Positions 28,543 to 36,978 of a DNA stretch of 64,000 nt are shown here, one piece after another. This stretch comes from Marinobacter sp. GTDB taxonomy: Bacteria > Pseudomonadota > Gammaproteobacteria > Pseudomonadales > Oleiphilaceae. Where the stretch lies: contig NZ_JACUUB010000004.1 of assembly GCF_014859525.1 (NCBI RefSeq), forward strand, positions 34,947 to 98,946. Reading direction: 5' to 3'. A program made the position numbers and the translations under genes. Below the pieces are notes generated by a model. It did no database searches, was not told where the DNA came from, and saw nothing but the letters and a program-made list of their open reading frames with translations. Position 1 is the stretch's first letter; each line of letters begins with the position of its first letter.

Positions 28543-28893
28543 ATGCAGGCAGAACAACTGAAAGATCTGGTCGTAACCGCACTAGAAAACATCAAGGCAC
28601 AGGATGTCAGCGTCATCGATGTCCGTGATCGTACCAGTGTTACTGATTACATGGTGCTTGCATCCGGTACCTCCAGCCGTCACGTTAAATCCTTGGCCGA
28701 TTCTGTCGTCTCTGACGCCAAAGATCAGGGTGTAAAAGCAAATAACGTTGAGGGTGCGGGCGGTAGCGACTGGATTCTTGTGGATCTGGGCGACGTAGTG
28801 GTGCATCTGATGCTGCCTGCGGCCCGTGAATTCTACGACCTGGAGCGTTTCTGGCGTGATGCTCCGGACGTTGGTGCAGCAGGCAGCGAGTAA
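28543..28893 (+). CDS. rsfS: Ribosome silencing factor RsfS
   Basis: RsfS binds ribosomal protein L14 on the 50S subunit and blocks joining to 30S during starvation. The 116-residue protein shows the family pattern [49 protein letters not shown] and EFYDLERFW. The ATG at 28543 is preferred over an upstream in-frame start at 28444 that overlaps nadD. rlmH begins three bases after the stop, so the two ribosome-acting genes are tightly linked. Confidence 0.96.
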   Translation: MQAEQLKDLVVTALENIKAQDVSVIDVRDRTSVTDYMVLASGTSSRHVKSLADSVVSDAKDQGVKANNVEGAGGSDWILVDLGDVVVHLMLPAAREFYDLERFWRDAPDVGAAGSE

Positions 28894-28895
28894 GC

Positions 28896-29366
28896 ATGAA
28901 ACTGCGTCTGATCTGTGTGGGGCAAAAAATGCCCGACTGGGTCAGTGCGGGGTATAACGATTATGCTCGGCGGATGCCGCCCGAGTTGCCCCTGGAACTG
29001 ACTGAAATCCCCATGGCTCACCGGGGCAAAAACCCGGATATTCACCGGCTGATGCAGCGGGAGAGCGATGCGATTCTGGCCACCGTTGGCCAGCGCGATC
29101 GGGTGATTGCTCTGGAGGTCGGGGGTAAGGCCTGGTCGACGGAAAAACTGGCCAGCCAGCTGGAGAGCTGGCAGCAGGATGGTCAGGATGTCTGCTTTCT
29201 GGTGGGCGGCCCTGACGGGCTGGCAGACGCTTGCCGCCAGCGCGCCGATCAGCAATGGTCACTCTCTCCTCTTACTTTGCCTCATCCTCTGGTGCGAATT
29301 GTTCTGGCCGAACAGCTTTATCGTGCCTGGTCTATCACCCGCAACCACCCTTACCACCGGGCCTAG
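28896..29366 (+). CDS. rlmH: 23S rRNA pseudouridine-1915 N3-methyltransferase RlmH
   Basis: RlmH is a SPOUT methyltransferase that methylates pseudouridine 1915 in helix 69 of 23S rRNA. The 156-residue protein starts [16 protein letters not shown] and has the knotted SAM-binding region [11 protein letters not shown] and the C-terminal [21 protein letters not shown]. Length and ends match the family. mrdA starts eight bases downstream, an order kept from E. coli to Pseudomonas. Confidence 0.97.
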   Translation: MKLRLICVGQKMPDWVSAGYNDYARRMPPELPLELTEIPMAHRGKNPDIHRLMQRESDAILATVGQRDRVIALEVGGKAWSTEKLASQLESWQQDGQDVCFLVGGPDGLADACRQRADQQWSLSPLTLPHPLVRIVLAEQLYRAWSITRNHPYHRA

Positions 29367-29374
29367 GAGTTCTT

Positions 29375-31270
29375 ATGGCTTGGGGCGAGTTCAAGAACAC
29401 CGCAGCCGAGCGCAGGCTGTTTCAGCGCCGCGCTCTGGTTATGCTGGTCCTGGTGCTGCTGACGATGCTCGGGCTATTGGCCCGTATGTACCAGCTACAA
29501 ATTGTCGAGCACGACATCTACACGACCTTGTCTGACAAAAACCGGGTGCAGGTGCAATCGGTGCCGCCACCGCGGGGTTTGGTGTACGACAGAAGTAATC
29601 ATCTGTTGGCAGAGAATCGGCCTGTGTTCAGCCTTGCCCTGGTGCCTGAGCGGGTTGAGGGTATGGACGCCACACTGGCGCGCCTTTCAGACATCCTCGA
29701 CCTCGACGAGGGAGACGTGGAACGCTTTCAGCGTCGGTTGCAAGAGCGTCGTCGTCCCTTTCAGGAAATTCCTCTGAGTTACGATCTCAGTGAGGAAGAA
29801 ATCGCCCGTCTGGCGGTTCATCGCCACGAATTTCCCGGTGTTGAGGTCAGGGCAGAGTTGGTGCGTTATTACCCTCACAGTGAGCTGACGGCCCACGCCC
29901 TTGGTTATGTCGGCAGAATTAACCGGGAAGAACTCCAGCGCATTGATCCGGTGAACTACGCCGGTACCAACTACATCGGAAAATCCGGAATCGAGCGATT
30001 CTACGAGCAAGTGCTGCACGGTACGGTCGGTTATCAGCATGTGGAAACCAACGCCCGAGGGCGAATTCTCAGAGTGTTGGAGCGCGTAAATCCGGTGCCG
30101 GGTGAAGACCTTCAACTGCACCTGGACCTCAGGCTCCAACGTAAAGCTCATGAACTGCTGGCGGGGCAGCGGGGCGCCATCATTGCGATTGAGCCGGACA
30201 CTGGCGGTATCCTGGCGCTGGCCAGTGTGCCCAGTTTTGATGCGAACAAGTTCGTTACCGGTATCAGTGTGGACGATTATCGCAGCCTCAGTACCGACAT
30301 CGACAAACCGTTATTCAATCGCGCGCTTCGCGGCCAGTACCCGCCCGGTTCTACGATAAAACCGATGATGGCGATCGCTGCCCTGGACAGTGGTGTAACA
30401 GACCGGGAAAGGCGAATCTGGGACCCCGGATACTTCCAGTTGCGTGAGGGCGGCCGGCGCTTCCGGAACTGGAACAGGTCTGGCGATGGCTGGGTGGACC
30501 TCAAGACGTCCATGGCACGCTCTAATGATGTGTACTTTTACACCGTCGGCGTTGAAATGGGCGTTGGTGTGATGTCGGAATACCTGGCGCATTTTGGCTT
30601 TGGTGAAGACGCCACTCTGGACGTGTCGGGTGCGCTCAGTGGCTTGTTGCCGTCGGCCGACTGGAAGCGAGGTGCCAGAAATGAGCCTTGGTACCCGGGG
30701 GACTCGGTGAATATGAGCATTGGTCAGGGTTTTTTCCTGTCGACACCCTTGCAGTTGGCCACGGCCACGGCTCTGGTTGCCAACCGCGGAGAGTGGGTCG
30801 AGCCACGGTTATTGAAAGACATTCGCGGTGATCGCCCCGTTGAGGCCTTTTTGCCCGAAACAACCCACGAACCGCTAAAACTTGAGAATCCTGACGACTG
30901 GGAATACGTGGTGGATACGATGGTCGAGGTTATGCACGGTGCGAGGGGTACTGCGCGTGCGGCAGGCCAGGGCGCCAGTTACCGGATGGCCGGGAAGACC
31001 GGAACCGCCCAGGTGTTTAGCCTCGGGCAAGATGAGGAATATGACGAAGAACAGATTCGGGAGCGTTTGCGGGACCACGCTCTGTTTGTCGGCTTTGCGC
31101 CGTCGGATAACCCCAAGATTGCGGTTGCCGTTATCGTCGAAAATGGCGGTGGTGGTAGTTCCACCGCGGCGCCGGTGGCTCGGGCTCTGTTTGACGCTTG
31201 GCTGGAAGAGTTTCCTGCCATGGATGAGCCTTCGGTGATCAGTCAGGTCAACGCCGAGGAGGCTCGCTGA
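29375..31270 (+). CDS. mrdA: Peptidoglycan DD-transpeptidase MrdA (penicillin-binding protein 2)
   Basis: MrdA is the transpeptidase of the elongasome and crosslinks new peptidoglycan with its partner glycosyltransferase RodA, giving rod shape. The 631-residue protein has one N-terminal membrane helix (about 20-40), a dimerisation domain starting PPRGLVYDRSNHLLAENRPV, and the transpeptidase domain with SxxK at Ser326 (PGSTIKPMM), SND in MARSNDVYFYTV and KTGTAQVF. The ATG at 29375 follows TAGGAG; the frame stays open upstream into rlmH. The stop shares a base with the rodA start. Confidence 0.97.
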   Translation: MAWGEFKNTAAERRLFQRRALVMLVLVLLTMLGLLARMYQLQIVEHDIYTTLSDKNRVQVQSVPPPRGLVYDRSNHLLAENRPVFSLALVPERVEGMDATLARLSDILDLDEGDVERFQRRLQERRRPFQEIPLSYDLSEEEIARLAVHRHEFPGVEVRAELVRYYPHSELTAHALGYVGRINREELQRIDPVNYAGTNYIGKSGIERFYEQVLHGTVGYQHVETNARGRILRVLERVNPVPGEDLQLHLDLRLQRKAHELLAGQRGAIIAIEPDTGGILALASVPSFDANKFVTGISVDDYRSLSTDIDKPLFNRALRGQYPPGSTIKPMMAIAALDSGVTDRERRIWDPGYFQLREGGRRFRNWNRSGDGWVDLKTSMARSNDVYFYTVGVEMGVGVMSEYLAHFGFGEDATLDVSGALSGLLPSADWKRGARNEPWYPGDSVNMSIGQGFFLSTPLQLATATALVANRGEWVEPRLLKDIRGDRPVEAFLPETTHEPLKLENPDDWEYVVDTMVEVMHGARGTARAAGQGASYRMAGKTGTAQVFSLGQDEEYDEEQIRERLRDHALFVGFAPSDNPKIAVAVIVENGGGGSSTAAPVARALFDAWLEEFPAMDEPSVISQVNAEEAR

Positions 31271-32412
31271 TGGCGTTTGGGAATTTGCTTAATAGCCCCG
31301 CCGATACCTACCTGACCCGCTCCAGGAGCGTGTGGGCCACTCTGCATTTAGACCCGCTTTTGTTGCTGATGCTGCTGCTGTTAATGGGATCTGGCTTGTT
31401 TGTGCTTTACAGCGGAGCGGACAGGAACATTGAGGTGGTTAAGGCTCAGGGTATCCGCTTTGGGGTTGCTCTGATTGTGATGTTTGTCTTTGCGCAGTTG
31501 GATCCAGCGGTTTTTCGGCGCTGGGCTCCCTGGCTTTATGTCGCCGGCATGATTGGCCTGGTTGCCGTTTTGCTGGTGGGCGTTGGTGCCAAGGGCGCTC
31601 AGCGGTGGTTGGCAATCCCGGGGTTGCCGCGGTTTCAGCCGTCGGAGTTGATGAAGCTGGTGGTGCCCATGATGGCGGCCTGGTACCTCTCCCGGCACTA
31701 TTTGCCGCCCAGATTAACTCACGTGGCGCTTGGGTTGCTCATTGTGCTGGTACCGATGGCGCTGATTGTCCAGCAGCCCGATCTGGGCACTTCATTATTG
31801 GTTGGTATGGCCGGTATATTTGTTGTGTTTTTTGCCGGTATCAGCTGGAAGCTGATCGCCACGTTTTTTGCGCTAGTCTCTGTGTCGGCGCCCATGATGT
31901 GGTTTTTTGTGATGAGAGACTATCAGAAGCAGCGAGTGTTGACCTTGCTGGACCCGCAAAGTGATCCGCTCGGGGCTGGCTGGAACATCATTCAGTCCAA
32001 AACCGCTATCGGTTCTGGCGGTATGGACGGCAAAGGGTGGCTCCAGGGTACCCAATCACATCTGGAGTTCCTGCCGGAGAGCCATACCGATTTTATTGTT
32101 GCGGTATTGGCCGAGGAATTTGGTTTCGTCGGCATCATGCTGCTGATGGTCCTGTATTTTCTGATCATTCTAAGGTGCCTGTACATTGCTATGATGGCGC
32201 AAAATACGTTTAGCCGATTGCTGGCAGGCGCGCTGAGCATGACGTTCTTCATCTACGTTTTTGTGAATGTCGGCATGGTGAGTGGTTTGTTGCCAGTGGT
32301 TGGCGTACCTTTGCCCCTGATCAGCTACGGTGGCACGTCTGGGGTAACGTTGATGGCTGCGTTTGGGGTGCTGATGTCGATACACACTCATCGCCGCATG
32401 ATCACAGCGTGA
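31270..32412 (+). CDS. rodA: Rod-shape SEDS glycosyltransferase RodA (MrdB)
   Basis: RodA polymerises lipid II into glycan strands during side-wall growth and works as a complex with MrdA. The 380-residue protein has about ten membrane helices and the SEDS segments GAKGAQRWLAIPGL, QPSELMKLVVPMM, QPDLGTSLLVG and GVPLPLISYGGTSG. Its start codon overlaps the mrdA stop (TGATGG), which should keep synthesis of the two partners balanced. Unlike Pseudomonas, no mltB-type transglycosylase gene follows; rlpA is next. Confidence 0.97.
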   Translation: MAFGNLLNSPADTYLTRSRSVWATLHLDPLLLLMLLLLMGSGLFVLYSGADRNIEVVKAQGIRFGVALIVMFVFAQLDPAVFRRWAPWLYVAGMIGLVAVLLVGVGAKGAQRWLAIPGLPRFQPSELMKLVVPMMAAWYLSRHYLPPRLTHVALGLLIVLVPMALIVQQPDLGTSLLVGMAGIFVVFFAGISWKLIATFFALVSVSAPMMWFFVMRDYQKQRVLTLLDPQSDPLGAGWNIIQSKTAIGSGGMDGKGWLQGTQSHLEFLPESHTDFIVAVLAEEFGFVGIMLLMVLYFLIILRCLYIAMMAQNTFSRLLAGALSMTFFIYVFVNVGMVSGLLPVVGVPLPLISYGGTSGVTLMAAFGVLMSIHTHRRMITA

Positions 32413-32500
32413 CGCCTCGTCTGGATGATGGCTTGCCGGTAATGGTGAAAACGACCGGGAACCCGTTACAATATTTCAGGTCTTTAACGCCTGGTGCCGA

Positions 32501-33433
32501 ATGAAACCACATGGGTTGCCAAATACAATGCTCAAGGTACAACAAATCGGGTGGTTGGGACTGGTTGCTGTTCTGGTATTGTCCGGCTGCGCCAGTTCGC
32601 CGGAGTCGCCGAAGACGTCTGGGCCAGATCACTCTTCCAGGTACACCCTGAAACAGGATCGTGCGCCGTCAGGGAACTTCGATGTTTCCGGACTGCAAGA
32701 TGCCGTGCCCCGCTATGAGCCTCCCCGCAACGCGGGAAACATGGCTGAATATCAGGTTTGGGGCAAAACCTACCGGGTAATGGACAGTAATGACGGTTAT
32801 GTCGCCCGTGGTGTTGCCAGTTGGTATGGTGAGAAATTTCACGGCCACAAGACGTCCAATGGTGAAGTCTTCGACATGTACTCGATGTCTGCGGCCCACA
32901 AATCCCTGCGCATTCCCAGCTATGCCCGAGTCACCAATCTCGACAATGGCAAGTCGGTTATTGTCAGGGTGAATGACCGGGGGCCGTTTCACGGTGATCG
33001 CCTGATTGATTTGTCTTATGCCGCCGCCAAAAAGCTCGACTATAAATCTCGGGGGACGGCGAGGGTAGAGATAGAGTCTATTACCGTCCGGCAAGACGGC
33101 TCCATGACGCTGGCCGGCAAACCATTTAACCCCGGCGTGATGGCACCGCTGGCGGGCAGTAACTCAGCGCCCAGTGACCAGCAGGCATCGGGCACCGGCC
33201 TGTTTGTGCAGCTTGGGTCGTTCAGCCAGCGAGATCCGGCAGAGGCGCTGCTGGCCAGAGCGCGAGACGTTCTTGAGCGGCCGATGCGGGTCAGGCAAGT
33301 GACCACAGGCTCGGGCAATTTTCACCGAGCGCAGATAGGGCCGTTCAATGATGAAACAGAGGCCCGTCGGGCTCAGAATCTACTGGAATCCAACGGATTC
33401 AGTCAGTCCATTGTGCTGACCGATTCCCGCTGA
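32501..33433 (+). CDS. rlpA: Septal-ring lytic transglycosylase / rare lipoprotein A RlpA
   Basis: RlpA is an outer-membrane lipoprotein that cleaves denuded glycan strands at the septum in Pseudomonas. The 310-residue protein has a lipobox LVLSGC near residue 30, a double-psi beta-barrel with ASWYGEKFHGHKTSNGE and VRVNDRGPFHGDRLIDLS, and a C-terminal SPOR domain (about 230-305) with GLFVQLGSFSQRDPAEAL that binds denuded peptidoglycan. The ATG at 32501 or the one at 32528 could be used; the second gives a more typical signal peptide. Lgt in this window would lipidate it. Confidence 0.94.
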   Translation: MKPHGLPNTMLKVQQIGWLGLVAVLVLSGCASSPESPKTSGPDHSSRYTLKQDRAPSGNFDVSGLQDAVPRYEPPRNAGNMAEYQVWGKTYRVMDSNDGYVARGVASWYGEKFHGHKTSNGEVFDMYSMSAAHKSLRIPSYARVTNLDNGKSVIVRVNDRGPFHGDRLIDLSYAAAKKLDYKSRGTARVEIESITVRQDGSMTLAGKPFNPGVMAPLAGSNSAPSDQQASGTGLFVQLGSFSQRDPAEALLARARDVLERPMRVRQVTTGSGNFHRAQIGPFNDETEARRAQNLLESNGFSQSIVLTDSR

Positions 33434-33469
33434 TGACCTGAAACCCAAAAGAAACACACCTTACGACGA

Positions 33470-34645
33470 ATGAATCTACCCATGGCTTTTAATTCTATAA
33501 TGCGCAGTTTTCTCCTGGTCCTGTCTCTGGCGACTCTTCTCGTCGGGACGGCATCAGCTCAGTCGGTGTTAATTCCGGCGCCGCCCCAGATTGCAGGTAG
33601 CTCCTGGCTCCTGATGGACTCGAAAACGGGTCACATCATCATGGAGCACAACAGCAGTGAACGGCTGCCTCCTGCCAGTCTTACCAAAATGATGACGGCT
33701 TACATTGTTGAGCGCGAGCTTGATGAGGGTCGTATTGCCATGACCGACATGGTGCCTATCAGCGTAAAAGCCTGGCAGACCGGAGGTTCCCGAACTTTTG
33801 TTCAGGAAGGTACTCAGGTGTCGGTAGAAGATCTGCTCAAGGGTGTCATCATCCAGTCTGGCAACGATGCCTCGGTCGCTTTGGCTGAGTTCGTTGCCGG
33901 CAGTGAAGATGCTTTCGTCGATATCATGAACCAGCAAGCAAGGCTGCTGGGCATGAACAACACGAATTTCCAGAATTCAACGGGCTTGCCGGCGCCAGAT
34001 CAGTACTCAACCGCGTATGATCTCGCGCTGCTGGCCGAAGCCATCATTGAAGATTATCCGGAAAATTACCCGCTGTATGCGGTAAAGAGCTTCACCTTCA
34101 ACAATATCCGCCAGCCAAACCGCAACAGCTTGCTGTGGAGAGATGACAGCGTGGATGGCCTGAAAACTGGCCACACCAATGAGGCTGGCTACTGCCTGGT
34201 GGCCTCTGCCAAGCGGGATAACACCCGTTTGATCGCTGCGGTCATGGGTACAAGCAGTGCTCAGGTGCGGGCCCAGGAAGTTCAGAAAATGCTTAACTAC
34301 GGTTTCCGCTACTACGAAACCGAGCGCTTGTTCCGTGCGGGTCAGGAATTGATGGATGCCCGAGTCTGGGGCGGTAAAAGCGACCAGGTTTCGATCGGAC
34401 TGGCGGACGACGTTCACGTGACCATTCCCCGTGGCGCTAAGGATCAACTTGAGTCGGTGGTGGATCTTGATTCTGTTATAAAAGCACCCATCAAGGTGGG
34501 TGACGAGTTGGGTCGCATTCAGGTGACGCTCAACGGTGAGGTTGTGGTCGACAAGGCGGTACTGGCGTTGACCGAAGTGCCGGAGGGTGGTTTGTTCAAA
34601 CGCCTGTGGGATGCGATCAAACTGTTTTTTGTACAACTATTTTAA
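33470..34645 (+). CDS. dacC: D-alanyl-D-alanine carboxypeptidase (PBP5/6 type)
   Basis: This low-molecular-mass penicillin-binding protein trims the terminal D-Ala from peptidoglycan stem peptides in the periplasm. The 391-residue protein has a signal peptide ending about TASA, then SLTK at Ser70-Lys73, SGN in IIQSGNDASVAL and KTG in DGLKTGHTNEAGYC, followed by the C-terminal PBP5 domain and a hydrophobic amphipathic anchor LFKRLWDAIKLFFVQLF. The start may be at 33470, 33482 or 33500. The symbol follows pseudomonad naming at this locus; dacA would be equally fair. Confidence 0.93.
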   Translation: MNLPMAFNSIMRSFLLVLSLATLLVGTASAQSVLIPAPPQIAGSSWLLMDSKTGHIIMEHNSSERLPPASLTKMMTAYIVERELDEGRIAMTDMVPISVKAWQTGGSRTFVQEGTQVSVEDLLKGVIIQSGNDASVALAEFVAGSEDAFVDIMNQQARLLGMNNTNFQNSTGLPAPDQYSTAYDLALLAEAIIEDYPENYPLYAVKSFTFNNIRQPNRNSLLWRDDSVDGLKTGHTNEAGYCLVASAKRDNTRLIAAVMGTSSAQVRAQEVQKMLNYGFRYYETERLFRAGQELMDARVWGGKSDQVSIGLADDVHVTIPRGAKDQLESVVDLDSVIKAPIKVGDELGRIQVTLNGEVVVDKAVLALTEVPEGGLFKRLWDAIKLFFVQLF

Positions 34646-34691
34646 CGGAGACTGCTGGCGTGAAGGGTCAGCTGCCGGGGAGTAACAAGGC

Positions 34692-34961
34692 ATGAGCGAG
34701 CCGAAACCGCCGAAAATCGAGTTCCCCTGTGACTATGTCATCAAGGTTATCGGAAATGCGGCGCCAGACTTCACCGAGTTTGTGCTGGGCGTGGTAGAAC
34801 AGCATGCGCCGGGTGTCTGTGAGGCCGATGTTTCGGTGACAGGTAGCAGCAAGGGGCGCTTTTCATCGGTACATCTGAAAATTGTTGCAACCGGTGAACA
34901 GCAGCTTCAGGCTCTGTTTGAAGACCTTAAAGCCAGCGGCCGGGTTCACATGGTGCTCTGA
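34692..34961 (+). CDS. ybeD: DUF493 (YbeD-family) protein
   Basis: The 89-residue protein has the YbeD pattern IEFPCDYVIKVIGNAAPDF, VSVTGSSKGRFSSVHLKIVA and a short C-terminal helix. YbeD has an ACT-like fold and its role is unknown, although it nearly always sits between a DD-carboxypeptidase gene and lipB, as here. lipB starts four bases after the stop, so the two are translated from one message. A regulatory link to lipoylation has been proposed from this neighbourhood only. Confidence 0.93.
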   Translation: MSEPKPPKIEFPCDYVIKVIGNAAPDFTEFVLGVVEQHAPGVCEADVSVTGSSKGRFSSVHLKIVATGEQQLQALFEDLKASGRVHMVL

Positions 34962-34965
34962 TTAA

Positions 34966-35604
34966 ATGACAGACCTGATTGTTCGTTCACTGGGGCAGCA
35001 GCCTTACATGGAAACCTGGCAAGCGATGAAAACCTTCACCGCCGACCGGGACGACGCCACCGTGGACGAGCTCTGGTGCCTGGAGCACCCGCGGGTATTC
35101 ACCCAGGGCCAGGCCGGTAAGGCCGAGCACATTCTTTTGCCGGGCGACATTCCGGTTATTCAGGTTGATCGCGGCGGACAGGTTACCTACCACGGCCCGG
35201 GGCAACTGGTTATCTACCTGTTGATTGATCTGTCACGGCGCAAGCTGGGTGTGCGGGATTTGGTGGATGAGATCGAACAGGCCATTGTCCGGACTTTGGC
35301 TCAGTCGGATATCGATGCGGCACCACGATCGGACGCCCCCGGCGTGTATGTGAACGGTGCCAAGATCGCGTCGTTGGGATTACGCGTGCGCCGAGGCTGC
35401 TCGTTCCATGGCCTTGCACTCAACGTCAACATGGACATGGAGCCGTTTAGCCGGATCAACCCTTGCGGCTATGCAGGAATGTCTATGTGCCAGGTGAGTG
35501 ATTATGTTCCCGGTATATCCGTCTACGATGTCGAGGACAGGCTGGTGCAGGCGTTGATCAGCGGTCTTGGTCATCAACATATGGAGTATCACCAGGGCTG
35601 GTGA
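34966..35604 (+). CDS. lipB: Octanoyl-[ACP]:protein octanoyltransferase LipB
   Basis: LipB moves octanoate from acyl carrier protein onto lipoyl domains of 2-oxoacid dehydrogenases, after which LipA inserts the sulfurs. The 212-residue protein has the substrate-binding segment [20 protein letters not shown], the catalytic Lys133 in [11 protein letters not shown] and Cys167 in [11 protein letters not shown]. lipA lies 25 kb away at 60044, separate from lipB. The gene is the last of the proA-to-lipB run and converges on a cyclase gene 18 bases away. Confidence 0.97.
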   Translation: MTDLIVRSLGQQPYMETWQAMKTFTADRDDATVDELWCLEHPRVFTQGQAGKAEHILLPGDIPVIQVDRGGQVTYHGPGQLVIYLLIDLSRRKLGVRDLVDEIEQAIVRTLAQSDIDAAPRSDAPGVYVNGAKIASLGLRVRRGCSFHGLALNVNMDMEPFSRINPCGYAGMSMCQVSDYVPGISVYDVEDRLVQALISGLGHQHMEYHQGW

Positions 35605-35622
35605 TGCCGGGTCGTGCCCCTA

Positions 35623-36705
35623 TTAACCCGTTACAGCCTGACAAGTGCGGTTTCGGCCCTCAGACTTGGCCTGATAGAGGGCTTCATCGGCTCGCTGTAG
35701 CAGGCGGTCGATGGATTCTGTGCCCTGGATTGTGGCCACGCCAACACTGATGGTCGCGCCAATCGGTTTGCTGTTGGCATCAACGGTTTGGCTGGCAACC
35801 GCCTGGCGTATGCGCTCCGCTGATGCCATCGCATGTGCTGTTACCGTTTCCGGCAACAGCACCAAAAACTCCTCTCCTCCCCAACGCGCGATGGTGTCTA
35901 CCTTACGTGATTGTGCGGTCAGCGTCTGGGAGACCAGTACGATCATGTCGTCTCCAACCTGGTGGCCATAGGTGTCGTTAACGGTCTTGAACAGGTCGAT
36001 GTCCATCAACAGCACCGAGAAAGGCCGGCCATTTCTGAGATAGCGTTGAGATTCTGCCTCCAGCTGTTCCAGTCCTTCCCGTCGATTGGCCAGCCCGGTC
36101 AGTGCGTCATGCTTGGCTGCATACTCAAACTCCTTGGCCAGCTTGATAAGCCCCAGCTTGCTCCGTCGGCGGCTCTGGTCGAGGATGTAACAGGTGGCCA
36201 TTTCGAACGCCAGAACGATAATCATGGTCAGTCTGAAGGTGCCGCTGTAAGGCGACTCGAATAACAAGTCGCCCAGCGGACTGAACAGAAGCAAAACGGC
36301 AAGCCAGCCGCCCAGGCAGGTTAAAACCCCGACGCGGGCTTCACTGATGTAGAAAATGATGGGTGGGTAGGCAAACAGCCAAATGATGGCCGACCCGTCT
36401 TCAACCGCTTGCGTGGCCAGATAGGTGAACAGGGCTGTGATCAGCGTGATAAACACACGGCGCTGGACAGTTTTGTGGCCGGAGAACAGAAAGGCAATGG
36501 CGTTGACCGCGAGCAGAACAGAAAAAGTCACCAACAGGGGCGCGGTAAACGAGTCGTCGTGCTGGCTGGATCGCCAGGAAAAAAACAGTAACAGAGGCAC
36601 TGCAGCCGCGGTCAGCCCGTTAATGAGGGCCGGAACGGGAATTTCGCCTTTCACCCGAAATTGGGAAAGTTCAGAATCTGGTGTTCTGGATGCTGACGGA
36701 TTCAT
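35623..36705 (-). CDS. Membrane-anchored diguanylate cyclase with intact GGEEF site
   Basis: The 360-residue protein has about six membrane helices (to near residue 185) and a C-terminal GGDEF domain starting AKHDALTGLANRREGLEQLE. The catalytic motif RWGGEEF and the metal-binding LLMDIDLFKTVNDTYGH are intact, and the product-inhibition site RKVD lies five residues before GGEEF. It should make c-di-GMP under feedback control. The ATG at 36705 is preferred to an upstream GTG without a ribosome site. It contrasts with the two degenerate GGDEF proteins at 24.4-26.4 kb. Confidence 0.92.
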   Translation of the reverse strand: MNPSASRTPDSELSQFRVKGEIPVPALINGLTAAAVPLLLFFSWRSSQHDDSFTAPLLVTFSVLLAVNAIAFLFSGHKTVQRRVFITLITALFTYLATQAVEDGSAIIWLFAYPPIIFYISEARVGVLTCLGGWLAVLLLFSPLGDLLFESPYSGTFRLTMIIVLAFEMATCYILDQSRRRSKLGLIKLAKEFEYAAKHDALTGLANRREGLEQLEAESQRYLRNGRPFSVLLMDIDLFKTVNDTYGHQVGDDMIVLVSQTLTAQSRKVDTIARWGGEEFLVLLPETVTAHAMASAERIRQAVASQTVDANSKPIGATISVGVATIQGTESIDRLLQRADEALYQAKSEGRNRTCQAVTG

Positions 36706-36978
36706 AGCTGGGCTTTTGTTGTAAATGATGAAAGTCGCACGCACGGTATTGACGGATTCTAGTCCGCCTTGTGACCTGAAACTGTATAGAATCGTAACTG
36801 TCTTCCGAGCTACATTTAAATTGAATGGAAAGTAACCACATTGGCTGGGCGAACGCTAAATTGACGACGCACCGGTTAGGTTGTCCTTGCCCGGGTTCCG
36901 TATAATGACCAGTGGTTAGCTCTAGTTGCGCCCGAAATCATCGGAAACTTCATCATTCGCTGAATATACAGGTTGTCC

